DNA from: Okapia johnstoni
Lineage: Eukaryota > Chordata > Mammalia > Artiodactyla > Giraffidae
Assembly (NCBI GenBank): GCA_024291935.2
Contig: CM044321.1
Coordinates: 59,018,985 to 59,082,984, forward strand
DNA length: 64,000 nt
Direction of reading: 5' to 3'
Below are positions 33,081-45,147 of the stretch, one piece after another (positions within the stretch are counted from its first letter, which is position 1; each line of letters begins with the position of its first letter). The notes beneath the pieces were generated by a model. It had not been told where the DNA came from, did no database searches, and saw only the letters and a program-made list of their open reading frames with translations. The translations under genes and the position numbers were made by a program.

Positions 33081-34789
33081 TTATAGAGGACAGAGTAGGA
33101 ACTACAAAATTGACTGGTCTCAGGGGCCAGTCAAGCATCATAAAATGAGGAAAGTAGGTTCAGTGCAAGACAATAGGGAGTGATGGAGACTGTAGTGAAC
33201 AGGCCAGCACATCCCCTGTCTAAAAGCAGCACTACACAAGCTACTCAATTCAGTCCATTATTACCATTTGGGAATATGTGCTCATTGCTTCCGGAGCTCC
33301 CAAAGTTTCAAAGGAGTTAAAAACATGGATTTTTATAGGTAATTTTCCAAGTTTTAAATATCAAAAGCCAATTTCTAATTATTTAAAATTACTCTGTGGG
33401 CTAATCTGTGAACCCTTGCCTTAGTGTTTATAATGGAATGTGTGTAATATTTGCCCCTGCAAGTGGGATTCTGCTTGAGTGTGACCCTGAGTGACAGAAA
33501 TAGGAAGAATGAGTGGAAATTTCATAGAAACAGGCCTTGATCCAAAAGAAGAAAACATTTTCTTATTCAAAGATAGAAAAGGGACTTTAATTCAAAGAGA
33601 GAAGAGCCAGCTCTAACGGAGTGAGCTGCTCATTTCCAGTATCAATTGGATGATCTTTCTGCCAGAACAGAGTAAAGGAGATCAGGCATCAGATGAATGA
33701 GATATTAGGCTTAATAATCTCCCTTCCAACCCTGGGCTTTTCTGAATCAAAACCGCTGTTTCCTTCATTAAAGTTGCAACCCAAGTTGAATTTGACCCTC
33801 AGAGTGAGCCTTTTGGTTTTACTTACTGTGTTGTTCATAGCACACATGTGTGTCTCTTCCCATCTATTAATGCAGGATGTTATTGGGATGTCTCTTCCAA
33901 AGGAAAATGTTTCCAAAGCTATTTATTACTATTTTATACTTCCTATCTCATGAGCTTGCTTGCCCTGAGTTGGCCTATGTTTCCTCAAACCTAACCAGCA
34001 AGGCTCAACTTGGCTTAGCTGTGTCTCTGCTGGTATTATTATTTTTTTTAAATGGAAATAAATGCACACAGACTTTGATAATTTACACATGTTCAGAAGT
34101 AGCCATAAGGAGAAACCAACACTTTCCTACGTATATAAAAATTGCTATAAATCTGAGGTTTGGAATTGAAGAGTTTCTCTTCCTCTGAACACATGTATTT
34201 GCCACTATTGGTATTTTCTTCACTCTTGAAAGCAGTATCTATATCAATACAACACTGAAATATGCGAACATTTAAGCAAAAATAATTTGTCCAGTTAAAC
34301 CAGATGCATAAGTTAATTCAATGACAAAAATAAGTCAAACGCTCACTTAGCTTTGGCCTCACATGAAGGCATTCAAGACACCATCATCCGTTTTATTTTT
34401 GACAGCTGCGTCTGGTCCTCATATAGCAATCTAACACTTTCAGTAGATCTTGACCTCAGTATGAAACTTGTCCACGTTTTCAGATCTACAAAGGACAGAT
34501 TTTAACCATTATTTGGAAATGCTTTTCCTTCCATAAGAAAATGAAGAATTTTAAAAAAAGAAAGAAAGACTGTTTTACATTAAACTGCTTGTTTTAGCCG
34601 TGAAGATAAGCCCTTCTAGCCATTCTCCAATGCTAAAATGTTCTGGTTTGTAACATCTTTACTGCTTGGTTCTTGGCCTGGAGCCTCATCATGCTACGGA
34701 ATTGTTTTAATGCTCTGTTTTTCAAATTGTTTTGTTTGCAAAGTCTAATATAGAGTATGGAACTAGTATCATTATTAAGAATCTTTTAT
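33081..34789. other. 1.7-kb unassigned stretch
   Basis: No recognised mobile element or gene. Two overlapping plus-strand frames at 33693-34188 have no recognisable domain. Confidence 0.5.
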
Positions 34790-34965
34790 GTTCAAGGCTT
34801 GTTGCCAGACATTTAACATGTAGTATCTCATTTAATCCTCACAACAACCTAGTGATTGTGAGCACTGTTTTGCACATGAGAAAGTAGGGTCAGGGTATGT
34901 AAGCATCAGACCTAGTATCAGGGACTCAAGTCAGCTAACTCCAAAGTTCATACATTTCCTTCAGC
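34790..34965 (+). repeat. MIR SINE remnant
   Basis: 'ttgccagacatttaacatgt', 'ctcatttaatcctcacaaca' and 'catgagaaagtagggtcagg' match the MIR core and 3' half. Confidence 0.8.
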
Positions 34966-36325
34966 ATCACAGAAAAATGATGGGGGAAGGGAGAAGAGAA
35001 ACCTGTCGTAAATTTAGGTAATCCAAAGTTAAAATACAGAAAATCAAATTTCTGAAACTATCTCTTTGAGTCATAATTTGGTTGCACATTAAGTTAAACT
35101 GGAGGGAGATCTGAGTACAGTCATCTGTCGATTAGCCTTAAAGTAAATCTGTGCAATAGGAAGTCACTAAAGTTCTTGCATAACAGACTGCACTTGCTTC
35201 TGGCTTTGACTTTTAACTGTTAGATTGATCATTAGCAAATAACAAAGGGGGCATGTGCCGGTTCAGCCTTGAGTCAACTTTGGGATTTTTCTTTCCCTTG
35301 ATTTACACAACTTGTGTATGCCTTCCCTGGTAAACCTATAGTGCTCAAAGGTTGATATGCCCACCCTAAGGTTGATATGCTTATTCTGCATTTATTTTCT
35401 CCTTGAAGTTTAAACCATATGTGGAATCAACATTTCCTCAAGAGCTTTTTTAGCACTTTCAGTTCAACTTTCTCTCCCCGTTTCTTTCCCTTCCCTGGTT
35501 TAGTGTGTTAAAAAAAAAAAAATCTTTTTGCATCAGCATTTATGCAACATCTATTTTTTTTTTTTTTACTCTCATCCAAAGGCACATTTGGATTTACTAT
35601 TTCTCTTGAACAGTTGGTGTTCACTGGCAGCAACAAGAACAAAATTTATAGCAGCAAATGGAAGCTGAACTTGCATGCTGGCTCTGGGCTGGAGCACTTT
35701 GTGTTTGCCATTTCCTAATTGTGAAAACAATATGTCCAAGGTTTTGCAGTCATCAGCATTCTAATGTAACGATTTCCATCTGGTCAAAGGAGGAAACTCA
35801 GAACCTCTATCTCCTTGAATTTAATTCCACTCCAATGCAAAGGTAACTGGCTTAGAAGACAGAAGAAATTCAGTCAAAATAAGTTCTGAAAAGTGTCTAT
35901 AACATCCACTTATCCACAGGATAATTTTCCTGAAGGACAAACAGGGGTAGGGAGAGAATTTGCCATGATCTTCTTAATGGAAGCAGCTCTAACTGGAGCA
36001 AGATGACAAGATTACTTGGAGGTGAGAGAGGATAAAGAAGGCAGAGTGATTTGTGGGGCGTTCCAGTTGGAGGTAATAAGGAGTCAGAGAGCCACAGAGA
36101 CAAAGCAGTTGGAGAATAATACTGAGGCAATCAAGGCCAACAAAGTGGTAATAAGAAGCGGTTTAACATCTCATCTCGTCCCATCTGGCCTTAAGAATTT
36201 GGCACTGGCTGCTGAAACATGAAACTCATGATGACCCTAACACTCTTCCAGTGACCTCCCTCACTCATTGGTGTGGAGGTGAAGCCGAAAGAAATGTAGC
36301 GTAATATTTCAAATGCTCGGTTTGC
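34966..36325. other. 1.4-kb unassigned stretch
   Basis: No gene or named repeat. Poly-A at 35509-35522 and poly-T at about 35552-35568. Confidence 0.5.
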
Positions 36326-36480
36326 ATTTTTCCATATTCATTGATCCAATAAATGTTTATTAGGCAGTACACTATATGTCAAGAATGGCATTAGGTGCTG
36401 AGGTTATGGATCATAAGCATCTCTTGGCTGTCCAATAATTAAATGAGAAATATAAAATATACACAGTATGGTCTTACTTT
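36326..36480 (+). repeat. Fragment of an unnamed ancient repeat
   Basis: 'ccaataaatgtttattaggc', 'ctatatgtcaagaatggcat' and 'taggtgctgaggttatgga' match the first part of the repeat described at 47935-49720, or a related MIR/L2 end. Confidence 0.45.
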
Positions 36481-37103
36481 GAGGTGTTTCAGCTGAAACA
36501 ACCCACAAGGAAGGCTTTTCTTTATATTAACCTTTTTTCTTATACTTTATATTCATCATTTTCTCCCTGAAATAAGTATGGAAAGGAAATAAGATTCTAG
36601 AAATTACCCTACAGTTGACCTTCACTCTATATAGAATAAGCGAGTTCTTGGCAGGAAGAGGATTCTATTCATGATCTCCCAGTTCCTAAACAGCAGCAGC
36701 ATTGCAAACAGCAACTTCCAGAGTTGAGGCCAGAACCTAGCACATTCAGTGAACAGGTATCAACCGGCCAAACAGAAGACGCTTGAATAGATTGTTAGAG
36801 TCTGTGAAATCCGGGCTCCAAAATGATTTTTAAGGGCAGTGGAATGGGACAGAAACTATGAGATAGTTGCCCCTCTCCTCAGATACACATCAATCAGCAG
36901 ATGTGAAACAACTCAGCTTGTTCGCAGCACATGGTCTTTAGTTCTGGAGAACAAGGTCCTACCCCTCTGCCCACAAGCACACCATGGGTTCTGTCACAGA
37001 GCTGCCATTCTGTCCCCTCTTACCTCCTCCCCATGTTCTATTGGACATTCAAGCTGTGCAGTCACAAAACTAAGAGAGGAAAGAAAGGGTCGACTGTTGT
37101 ACT
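36481..37103. other. Unassigned sequence
   Basis: Nothing recognised. Confidence 0.45.
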
Positions 37104-37115
37104 AACTCAAGCTAC

Positions 37116-37329
37116 AGGCGGTACTAGTGGTGAAGAACCTGCCTGCCAATGCTGGACAGGTAACAGACTCAGGTTCACTCCCTGGTTTGGGAAGATCCCC
37201 TGGAGAAGAGAATGGCAACCCACTCCAGTATTCTTGCCTGGAGAATCCCACAGACAGAGGAGCCTGGCAGGCTACAGTCCATGGGGTCACAAAGAGTCAG
37301 ACGTGACTGAGGCGACTTAGCACTACAGC
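37116..37329 (+). mobile_element. Bov-tA SINE
   Basis: Plus-strand Bov-tA: 'aggcggtactagtggtgaag' head, 'ttgggaagatcccctggag', and 'cagacgtgactgaggcgac' near the end. Flanks ACTCAAGCTAC and ACTCAGTTAC suggest a worn target-site duplication. Confidence 0.92.
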
Positions 37330-38035
37330 ACTCAGTTACATGGCCCCAGTTTATTCCATTCTGGCAGAGACTCCTGTAGGAAGACGTAGAAATGATGCTT
37401 ACCTGGGAGCCACCCCTCATCCAGAATCACCAGCCTCTCTCCTGTCTCCTCTGGATGTTGCTTCTACCTTGGGTTTCACCAATCCCCAAGTCTAGGACTA
37501 GAAGCCTTGTTTCCTCCACACTAACTCACGTGTTAAGGCATCGTTGGTTCTTTTTTTCTTGCCTCTCATCCCATCTCGACAGAGACCTCTCTGGGATCTC
37601 ATCTCCCTCTCCTGTTACCCTTCTTTATCAGAGCAACCCCAGTCTATCCAACATGTTTCAAGAACATTGAAGCCTGAGGAGGAAGACAACTCTCCTGATA
37701 TGTACATGTAACAGGATATTAAAACAAAACTTTCCTGTTGTCTCAGTGTTAGCTGAGGCCCTAGAGCTAAGAATGAATATTGTTAAATACCCATCTATTC
37801 TGAAGAGACCTAATTTGTCCAGGGGTGACCGAAAATGGGTCTAGGAACCCTTAGCCTTTCCCATAACCTCAAGGATGTATATTTAAGGAGAGGCCTATGA
37901 ATTAATATGGAAAGCATGGATTTCATCAGAGACAATTTTTAAGTTGCTGAAATGTTTCCTCTCTTTTCCTGGTGTTTCTCATCTTAAGCAAGTGAGAGTG
38001 GACTTCAGAAACTCGAAGAATGGATCTATGTAGGG
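37330..38035. other. Unassigned sequence
   Basis: No repeat recognised between the SINE and the MaLR LTR. Confidence 0.45.
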
Positions 38036-38097
38036 TGTATTCATTTCCTATGGCTGCTGTAACAAATTGTAACAAATTTAACAGCTTAACACAACAC

Positions 38098-38305
38098 AAC
38101 AATAGAATCCCTGGTGACTCAGATGGTAAAGAATCTGCCTGCAATGCAGGAGACCTGGGTTCAATCCCTGGGTCAGGAAAATCCCCTGGAAGAGGAAATG
38201 GCAACCCACTCCAGTATTCTTTCCTGGAGAATCTCATGGACAGAGGAGCCTGATGGGGTACAGTTCATGGGGTCACAAAGAGTCAGACACTACTGAGTGA
38301 CTAAC
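38098..38305 (+). mobile_element. Bov-tA SINE inside the MaLR LTR
   Basis: Plus-strand: 'aatccctggtgactcagatg' head, 'gttcaatccctgggtcagg', and 'gagtcagacactactgagtg' end. ACACAACAC at 38089-38097 and 38306-38314 is the target-site duplication, though it is low-complexity. Confidence 0.93.
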
Positions 38306-38396
38306 ACACAACACGTTTATTATCTCACAGTTCTGTATGTCAGAAGTTCAGAGGACTCAGCTGGATTGTCTGCTCTGTGCCTTGCTAGGCTGAAAT

Positions 38397-38630
38397 CAGG
38401 GCTTCCCAGGTGGTGCTGGTGGTAAAGAACCCTGGCAGTTCAGGAGACATAAGAGATGTGGATTCGATCCCTGGGGTCAGTAAGGTCCCCTGGAGGAGGG
38501 CATAGCAACCTACACCAGTATTCTTGCCTAGAGAATCCCCACGGACAGAGGAGCCTGGTGGGCTACAGTACATGGGGTCTCATGGAGTCGGACACGACTA
38601 AAGCAACTTAGCACGCATGCAGGCATGCAC
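38397..38630 (+). mobile_element. Bov-tA SINE inside the MaLR LTR
   Basis: Second plus-strand copy in the same LTR: 'gggcttcccaggtggtgctg' and 'gtcggacacgactaaagc', with a 'gcacgcatgcaggcatgc' tail. A perfect 10-bp repeat AGGCTGAAAT at 38387-38396 and 38631-38640 is the target-site duplication. Confidence 0.95.
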
Positions 38631-39092
38631 AGGCTGAAATTAACGTTTTGGCTACACTGTCTTCTCTTCAGGAGGCTCTAGGGGAGAATCTGTGTCCAGG
38701 CTCATCCAGATTGTTGGCCGAATTTAGTTCCATTCGGCTGCTGGACTTAGGTCCCTGTTTCCTTGCTGGTTGTCAGCTGGGGACCGCCCTTGGCTCCCAG
38801 GGCCGCTCTCTGGTTCTTGCACAAGGGCTCCTACATCACAGAGCCAGCCAGAGCACATGGAATCCTCCTCATTGTGCCGTATCTTTCTGACTTCAGCCAG
38901 GAAATGTTCTCTGCTTTTAAAAGCTCATGTAATAATACTGAGCCCCTCTGATAATCCAGGATAATCTCCTCATCTTAAAATTCATAACCATAATCACATC
39001 TGCAGAATCCCCATTGCCAGTGTAAACTATTCACAGGTTTTGGGGATTAGGGTGTGGACATCTTTCAGGGGGATATTATTCAGCCTATGACA

Positions 39093-39385
39093 TAGAGAGT
39101 GGGACCTGAAAAAATCAGAGGCTGAGAAGCTAAACAGAGCAGCTTGTGGCAGCTGAGTGAGAAAGGGAGCAACTGATGGGATCAATTGTACTTCCGCTGT
39201 TACACTTCTGCTGATGATAAGGCTTGTTCCCGGTGAAGCCTCCAGGGAAGAGATCTGGACTTGGGTAACCTTGAATTGAAGCGTTCCCCAAGAGAACCAT
39301 CAGGAGCCACAGGTACCCAGCAGAATAAAGTTAGAGGTGAATTACAGGAAGCCAGGGGCTAAGGGGAAGTAACAGTAGCTAGCTG
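39093..39385. other. Unassigned sequence
   Basis: Nothing recognised. Confidence 0.4.
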
Positions 39386-39395
39386 GAGAAGACAC

Positions 39396-39610
39396 ATGTG
39401 TGTGCCTGATAAGTCACTCAGTCATGTCCAACTCTTTGTGACCCCATGTACTGTAGCCTATCTGGCTCCTCTGTCCATTGGATTCTCCAGGCAAGAATAC
39501 TGGAGCAGGTTGCCATGCCCTCTTTCAGGGGATCTTCCTGAGCCAGTGTCTCTTTTGTCTCCTGCATTAGCAGGCAGGTTCTTTACCACTAGAGCCACCT
39601 GGGAAGCCCA
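39396..39610 (-). mobile_element. Bov-tA SINE
   Basis: Minus-strand Bov-tA with 'tgtgtgtgcctgataagtca' at the left and 'gagccacctgggaagccca' at the right. GAGAAGACAC at 39386-39395 and 39611-39620 is the target-site duplication, followed on both sides by similar ATGTG/GTGTC. Confidence 0.94.
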
Positions 39611-39788
39611 GAGAAGACACGTGTCCTAGGAGGCCTTCCTGGAAGTTGCCCAGTGCCCAGTGGAGGTGTTTCTGAGGAGTGCTAAAGGTACCTCATTAGA
39701 GAAAGCATCGGCCTTCAGATAAAGCCACATCCAGAAAACTCTCTCAAATGAAAACCTTGCCTTTCCTTTCCACTGTTGTTCCAATGCT

Positions 39789-40985
39789 TGTTGTTTAGTC
39801 ACTCATTCATGTCCAACTCTTTGCGACCCCTTGGCCTGCAGCATGCCAAGCTTCCTTGTCCTTCACCATCTCCTGGAGCTTGTTCAAATTCATGTCCCTT
39901 GAGTCAGTGATGCCATCCAACCATCTCATCCTCTGTCATCCCCTTCTCCTCCTGCCTTCAATCTTTCTAAGCATCAGGGTCTTTTCTAATGAGTTGGCTC
40001 GTCATATCAGGTAACCAAAGTATTGGAGCTTCAGCATCAGTCCTTCCAATGAATATTCAGGATTGATTTCCTTTAGGATTGACTGGCTTGATCTTGCAGT
40101 TCAAGGGACTCTGAAGAGTCTTCTCTAACACCACAGTTTGAAAACGTCAATTCTTCAGCATTCAACCTTCTTTATGGTCCAACTCTCACATCCATACATG
40201 ACTACTGGAAAAACCATAGCTTTGACTAGATGAACCTTTGTCAGCAAAGTAATGTCTCTGCTTTTTAATATGCTGTCTAGGTTTGTCATAGCTTTTCTTC
40301 CAAGGAGCAAGTGTCTTTTAATTTCATGGCTGCAATCACCATCTGCAGTGATTTTGGAGCTCAAGAAAATAAAGTCTGTTACTGTTTCCATTGCTTCCCC
40401 ATCTGTTTGCCATGAAGTGATGCTACCAGATGCCATGATCTTTGTTTTTTGAATGTTGAGTTTAACCTAGCTTTTTCACTCTCCTCTTTCACCTTCATCA
40501 AGAGGTTCTTTAGTTCCTTTTTGCTTTCTGCCAGAAGGGTGGTGTCATCTGCATATCTAAGTTTATTGATATTTCTCCCAGCAGTCTTGATTCCAGCTTG
40601 TGCTTCATCCAACCGGGCGTTTCGCATAATATACTCTGCATATAAGTTAAATAAGCAGGGTGACAATATACAGCCTTAACATACTCCTTTTCCAATTTGG
40701 AACCAGTCCATTTTCCCATTTCCAGTTCTAACTGTTGCATCTTGACCTGCATACAGATTTCTCAGAAGGCAGGTAAGGTGGCCTGGTATTCCCATCTCTT
40801 TAAGAATTTCCCACAGTTTGTTGTGATCCATACAGTCAAAGGCTTTGGTGTAGTCAATGAAGCAGAAGTAGATGTTTTCCTGGAATTCTCTTGCTTTTTC
40901 TATGATCCAATGGATGTTGGCAATTTGATCTCTGGTTCCTGTGCCTTTTCTAAACCCAGCTTGTACATCTGGAAGTTCTTGGTTA
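39789..40985 (-). mobile_element. 5'-truncated BovB LINE, 1.2 kb
   Basis: Minus-strand BovB 3' portion. It ends at the left with 'tgttgtttagtcactcattc' and is cut at the right inside the reverse-transcriptase region ('cttgtacatctggaagttct'). It still encodes the catalytic 'YADD' and 'MSPCLFNLYAEYIMRN', but in several broken frames (40155-40436, 40379-40666, 40510-40752). CAATGCT at 39782-39788 and 40986-40992 is the probable target-site duplication. Older looking than the 6001 copy. Confidence 0.92.
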
Positions 40986-40992
40986 CAATGCT

Positions 40993-41659
40993 GTAGGATC
41001 CAAAAGCAGCAAAAGAATCAAGAGGAGTGGGAAAGCAAGGAGTGGGGAGAGGTGAGCCTACCCATGCCCCCTTCATCCATGGTGATCTCCTAAGACAAGG
41101 CTGAGCTGGAGCAGGGAGGACACTTCAAACTGAGTAAACAGTTGAAGCTTCTGTATCAGACTGGACTGAAATTTCAGCATCTCAAAACACAAAAGTATTT
41201 GTTAATACCTAACAGTCACATAAAAGTTATGGATCTGCCTAGGATCCCCCAAAGGGAAAACAATTTCATCAATCAGTTGCAGCAAAAAATAACGTTGCTT
41301 TCTGCTTGCTCTTTCTTTCTGCTTGCTCAGACAGATACATAAATTACCCAGCCCGTTTCTAGCAACCTTTAAGGTCTGATTACTGAAAGCTATCTCAAGG
41401 GAAGAACCACACATCTCCATTAACAGGAACTCAGACCCTTGTTGAATTAAAATCTTTGTTTATACTTTATTGATTTCAATTGCAAAGCCAAAATACTAAG
41501 TTTTTATGTGATATATTATTTATGTGAGATAATACCTTGTTGCTACTGTACTAAGCACTATAAATTCTCTGAGAACTGACAGAGTATTTTAACTAGTCAA
41601 GAAGGCTATTTTTTGATCTGTGATCCTTTGGCTACTTTTTCTGTGGTGTAATGGAACAA
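40993..41659. other. Unassigned sequence
   Basis: No recognised gene or repeat. Confidence 0.45.
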
Positions 41660-41835
41660 GCATTAGACTAATTGTTCTAGAATTAGGTCTTCTACTAACT
41701 ATATACACATGGGCAGATCATTTCACCTCTGTGAGCTTCAGTTTCTTTGTGTGTAAATTGGTTAACAGGAATATTTGGCTGCCCATCTCATGGTATTACA
41801 AGGAGAATCAAATGTCATAATGCCATGAAAACACA
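41660..41835 (+). repeat. MIR SINE remnant
   Basis: 'taatggaacaagcattagac', 'catgggcagatcatttcacc', 'tctgtgagcttcagtttctt' and 'catctcatggtattacaagg' match MIR from its tRNA-like start through the 3' part. Confidence 0.8.
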
Positions 41836-43064
41836 TTTCTAAATTTTAATCTCTGTATTAAGGTGTTATTAGTAATTGAGGATTTCTATATATGGCATAA
41901 TAGGTAATACCTTTTTAAAGAAATCTAAGATTGCTTAATGGACTATTAATAATCCATTGTATAATAGTCTATGCTTAATGGACTGTTTCTGGAAGGACAC
42001 ATAAGAAACCGGTAACAGTAGTTGCCTTCAGGTAGAGACTTTAGTGGTGGGGAAGAGAGACTTATTTTTCAGTCTATTCTTTTTTTATATCTTTTGAATT
42101 AATACCATATGTATGCATCATGCATTCAAACAAATAAAATTTAACAATAATTTGAGAAACTTAAGAAAGGAGATATGTTTATTCTTAATAACAAATGAGG
42201 TATAATCTAATGTTTCTGTAAAGGACTGTTTAGGATCTGTAATGCTTCAGGATTAAATACAAACAGCACAGAACTTGGCACATAGTAGACATTCAGAAAG
42301 TGGTAATGCCCTGTCTCTTAAGGTCATCCTTATGACTGTCAACCTCTGGTGAATTAGCTATACACAAGGACATAGCTAACGGGATACTGGATATTAGAAA
42401 CTTTATTGGATTTTGCTAGAATGTTGGACACAGATGCTAAGTAGGAATGCCAGAAAGTTGATGAAGCATCTGGTAAACCAGTGGAAAAGGTGAGTGGAGC
42501 CAGAAACAGACCAGAGAGGGCAAGGAAACAAACAGATCTGGAGAAAGGCAACTGCACTCATTATATCATGTAACCTGCTTTGCAGTTGCTGATGTTCCCA
42601 GACTATTAAGTGTGTTTTGCAAATTGGAGTTATTCTAATCTTCATGGTATTAAGCTCATTAAATAACAAATAGCTTCAAATCTCATTAGACTATGGACCT
42701 TTCTTTTTGAGTTTATTAATACTCCTCATTTTATGATGAGGAGCAGTGAGTCCATAAAGCAGAACGCTTTATGGGAAGTTGTAACACCTAGCCCTAATGC
42801 CAAGACTGAGAATCTGATAGTGTAGCTGTTAAACATGAAGACTCCTGCTAACAGGAATGCCCAAAGCAGGCAGACACTGTGTCTCCCTTTTTGTTTTAAT
42901 GTAGCTGCATCAATTCCACATTCTGTTATAAAGCAAGTACCCAGAATGACACTTAGGAAGCAGGCAAAATAAAAACAAAACTTAGAAAAACTGTCCAATA
43001 GAGAAATTGCCTGTGATGTTAAGGAGTTATTGAAGCTGTTGTGGGGACTATGGGACCATTTAGA
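41836..43064. other. 1.2-kb unassigned stretch
   Basis: A small MIR/L2-tail-like piece lies at about 42268-42302 ('cttggcacatagtagacatt'). Otherwise nothing is recognised. The 149-codon minus frame at 42726-43175 has hydrophobic stretches but no family match I know and overlaps a MER5A relic, so I do not call it. Confidence 0.5.
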
Positions 43065-43541
43065 ATCTAGATGCTCAGAGTGTGGTTCCCAGACAGCAAA
43101 ATCAGGGAGCTCATTCTCAATGCAGACTCCCAGGCCCTCCCCCAGGACCTTCCAAATCAAAAACTCTAGTTTCACAAGATCCCCAGGTGATTTCTATAAA
43201 CATGAACATTTCTTTATTTTTATTTATTTTTTTAATTAGAGTTAATTGCTTTACAATGCTCTGTTAGTTTCTGTTGTACCACAACATGAATCAACTATAT
43301 GTGTACATGTATGCCCTTCCCCTTGAACCTCCCTCCCACCACGCCCACCAGCCCACCCCTCTCGGTGGTCACAGAGCCCCGAGCTGAGCTCCCTGTGGCA
43401 TCCAGCAGCATCCCACTAGCTATCTGTTTTATACATGGTAGTGTATATATGTCAGTGCTACTGTCTCAATTCATCCCACCCTCTCCTTGCCCCCACATCA
43501 TGTCCACAAGTCTGGAACGTGAAAATTTGAGAAGCACCAGT
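43065..43541 (-). mobile_element. MER5A-like hAT element split by L1
   Basis: 'gctcagagtgtggttcccag', 'cagactcccaggccctcc' and 'ccccaggtgatttctataa' at the left, and 'gtgaaaatttgagaagcacc' after the L1, are the MER5A order on the minus strand. Non-autonomous Charlie-type element. Confidence 0.75.
43208..43515 (-). mobile_element. L1 3' end inserted in MER5A
   Basis: Minus-strand ruminant L1 3' UTR: T-rich start, 'gagttaattgctttacaatg', 'gttagtttctgttgtaccac', 'catggtagtgtatatatgtc', ending 'catcatgtccacaagtc'. GAACAT (about 43204) and GAACGT (43515-43520) may be its worn target-site duplication. Confidence 0.82.
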
Positions 43542-43549
43542 TTAAGTGT

Positions 43550-43774
43550 GCATGCATTCTTGCCCAGTCTCAGTCATGTCTGACTCTTTGCGGCCCCAGG
43601 GACTCTAACCCACCAGGCTCCTCTGCCCATGGGATTTCCCAGGCAAGGGTGCTGGAATGAGTTGCCATTCCCTTCTCTAGGCGATCCACCCAACCCAGGG
43701 ATTGAAGCTGCATCTCTTGCATCTCTTGGATTGGCAGGCAGATTCTTTACCCCTGCGCCACCGGTGAAGCCCAA
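43550..43774 (-). mobile_element. Bov-tA SINE
   Basis: Minus-strand Bov-tA: 'tgcatgcattcttgcccagt' at the left and 'gcgccaccggtgaagccc' at the right. TTTAAGTGT at 43541-43549 and 43775-43783 is the target-site duplication, at the very edge of the MER5A relic. Confidence 0.94.
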
Positions 43775-43783
43775 TTTAAGTGT

Positions 43784-44284
43784 AGCATATATTTTAGGTT
43801 AAAAAAAAAAAGGTCCTAATTGAAAGACAGCATTCATTTTATCTCAGTAAGGAAAAATAGTCAACTTTGGATTGTCCCATGAGAATAAATAATTAGTAAA
43901 TAAATTCAGTCAAAAATTTAATACGGAGGCACTTTCCAAGGAAAGGCTTTGGGACAGTGGAATCATCTGAGGGCCATGGGAACTGAAAGAAGAAAATAGA
44001 TAGAAAATAATAAGCTCAAAGATGAAGGCTGTAAGTCTGGCAAAGGACTGAATGTAGAGTACAGTCTATCCAGACTGGTGGATAAGAGAATGAGGAGGCT
44101 TTTCACTGAAGAAGATAATCTACTAACTAGTGAGATGCCAATGAAACAAACCCTGCATTTACAACCAAGGACATTTAGGATCTGGGACATATTTTTTACA
44201 AGATTGTTCTTCGAATCAGTGATTTTGTTTGACACCAGCATTGCTTCTACTGCTTTCTCTCTTCCCAAATGGATACTTGATTTT
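43784..44284. other. Unassigned sequence
   Basis: AT-rich, with a poly-A run at 43801-43811. Nothing else recognised. Confidence 0.45.
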
Positions 44285-44762
44285 TTTAAATTTGTATTGG
44301 AGTATAGTTAGCTCAGATGGTAAAGAATCCACCTACAGTGCAGAAGATTAATTTCTGGGTTTAATTCCTGGGTCGGGAAGACCCCCTGGAGAAGGGAATG
44401 GCAACCCACTCCAGTATTCTTGCATGGAGACTTCCATGGACAGGGGAGCCTGGAGGGCTACAGTCCATGGGGTCGAAAAGATTTGGACACGACTCAGCAA
44501 CGAACACTTTCACTTTTCATAGTTGCTTTACAATGTTGTGTTAGTTCCTACTGTACAGCAAGGTGAATCAGCTATGTGTATACATATATCCCCTCTTTTT
44601 TGGATTTCCTTCTCATTTAGGTCACCACAGAGCACTGAGTAGAGTTCCTTGTGCTACACAGTAGAGTCTCCTGAGTGCTCTATCTTATACATAGTAGTGT
44701 ATATATGTCAGTCCCAATCTCCCAACTTAAATCCCCCCATCCCCCCTTGGTGTCCATACATT
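44285..44762 (-). mobile_element. L1 3' end carrying a Bov-tA
   Basis: Minus-strand L1 3' UTR in two parts: 'tttgtattggagtatagtt' at the left and 'atagttgctttacaatgttg', 'cctactgtacagcaaggtga', 'gtagtgtatatatgtcagtc' at the right, with the Bov-tA at 44310-44518 between them. Clear ends not found. Confidence 0.82.
44310..44518 (+). mobile_element. Bov-tA SINE inside the L1
   Basis: Plus-strand, lacking the first bases: 'agctcagatggtaaagaatc', 'gggtcgggaagaccccctgg', and 'ggacacgactcagcaacgaa' followed by 'cactttcactttt'. ATAGTT at 44304-44309 and 44519-44524 is the target-site duplication, in the middle of the L1 'agtatagttgctt' motif. Confidence 0.93.
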
Positions 44763-44952
44763 TGTTCTCCATGATGCTTTATTTAAAAGGCTACATCTTT
44801 CACCCTCCATTCACTATGTAAGAATATTTTCCTCTCTTTTATTCATAAAAGTGCTACTGACCAGTATGAGATGCGTGTTCCCACTAGGGTTGCTATAATT
44901 TCAGCAAAAGCAAAGAAACTTAATAACTTAATTGGTGTATAAAATTTCCCAT

Positions 44953-45135
44953 ATATGACTCAAACAGGGGCTCTGTGATGGGCTGAAGGGTGGGATGGGG
45001 AAGGAAATGGGAGGGAGGTCCGAGAGGGAGGGGACGTGGGTGTACCTATGGTTGATTCTTGTTGATGTATGACAGAAAACCACAAAATTCCGTAAAGCAA
45101 TTATCCTTCAATTAAATAATTGAAAAGATTTTTAA
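44953..45135 (+). mobile_element. Short L1 3' UTR insertion, G-rich
   Basis: Plus-strand L1 3' UTR of a different subtype: G-rich 'gtgggatggggaaggaaatg', 'ggttgattcttgttgatgta' and 'gtaaagcaattatccttcaa'. A perfect 12-bp repeat AAAATTTCCCAT at 44941-44952 and 45136-45147 is the target-site duplication. Only 183 bp were inserted. Confidence 0.88.
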
Positions 45136-45147
45136 AAAATTTCCCAT

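Larger units (their letters stand above)
38036..39092 (-). mobile_element. MaLR (MLT1-type) LTR carrying two SINEs
   Basis: Read on the minus strand it begins 'tgtcataggctgaataatat' (39092 leftward) and ends '...ttacagcagccataggaaat' near 38036, the start and end of MLT1-type LTRs. About 600 bp remain after removing the two Bov-tA copies. The possible 5-bp duplication TAGGG (38031-38035) and TAGAG (39093-39097) differs by one base. Frames within it are not genes. Confidence 0.75.

Noticed and set aside
42726..43175. 149-codon minus-strand ORF with hydrophobic segments
   Set aside because: Partly MER5A sequence. The hydrophobic stretches are typical of AT-rich noncoding frames.
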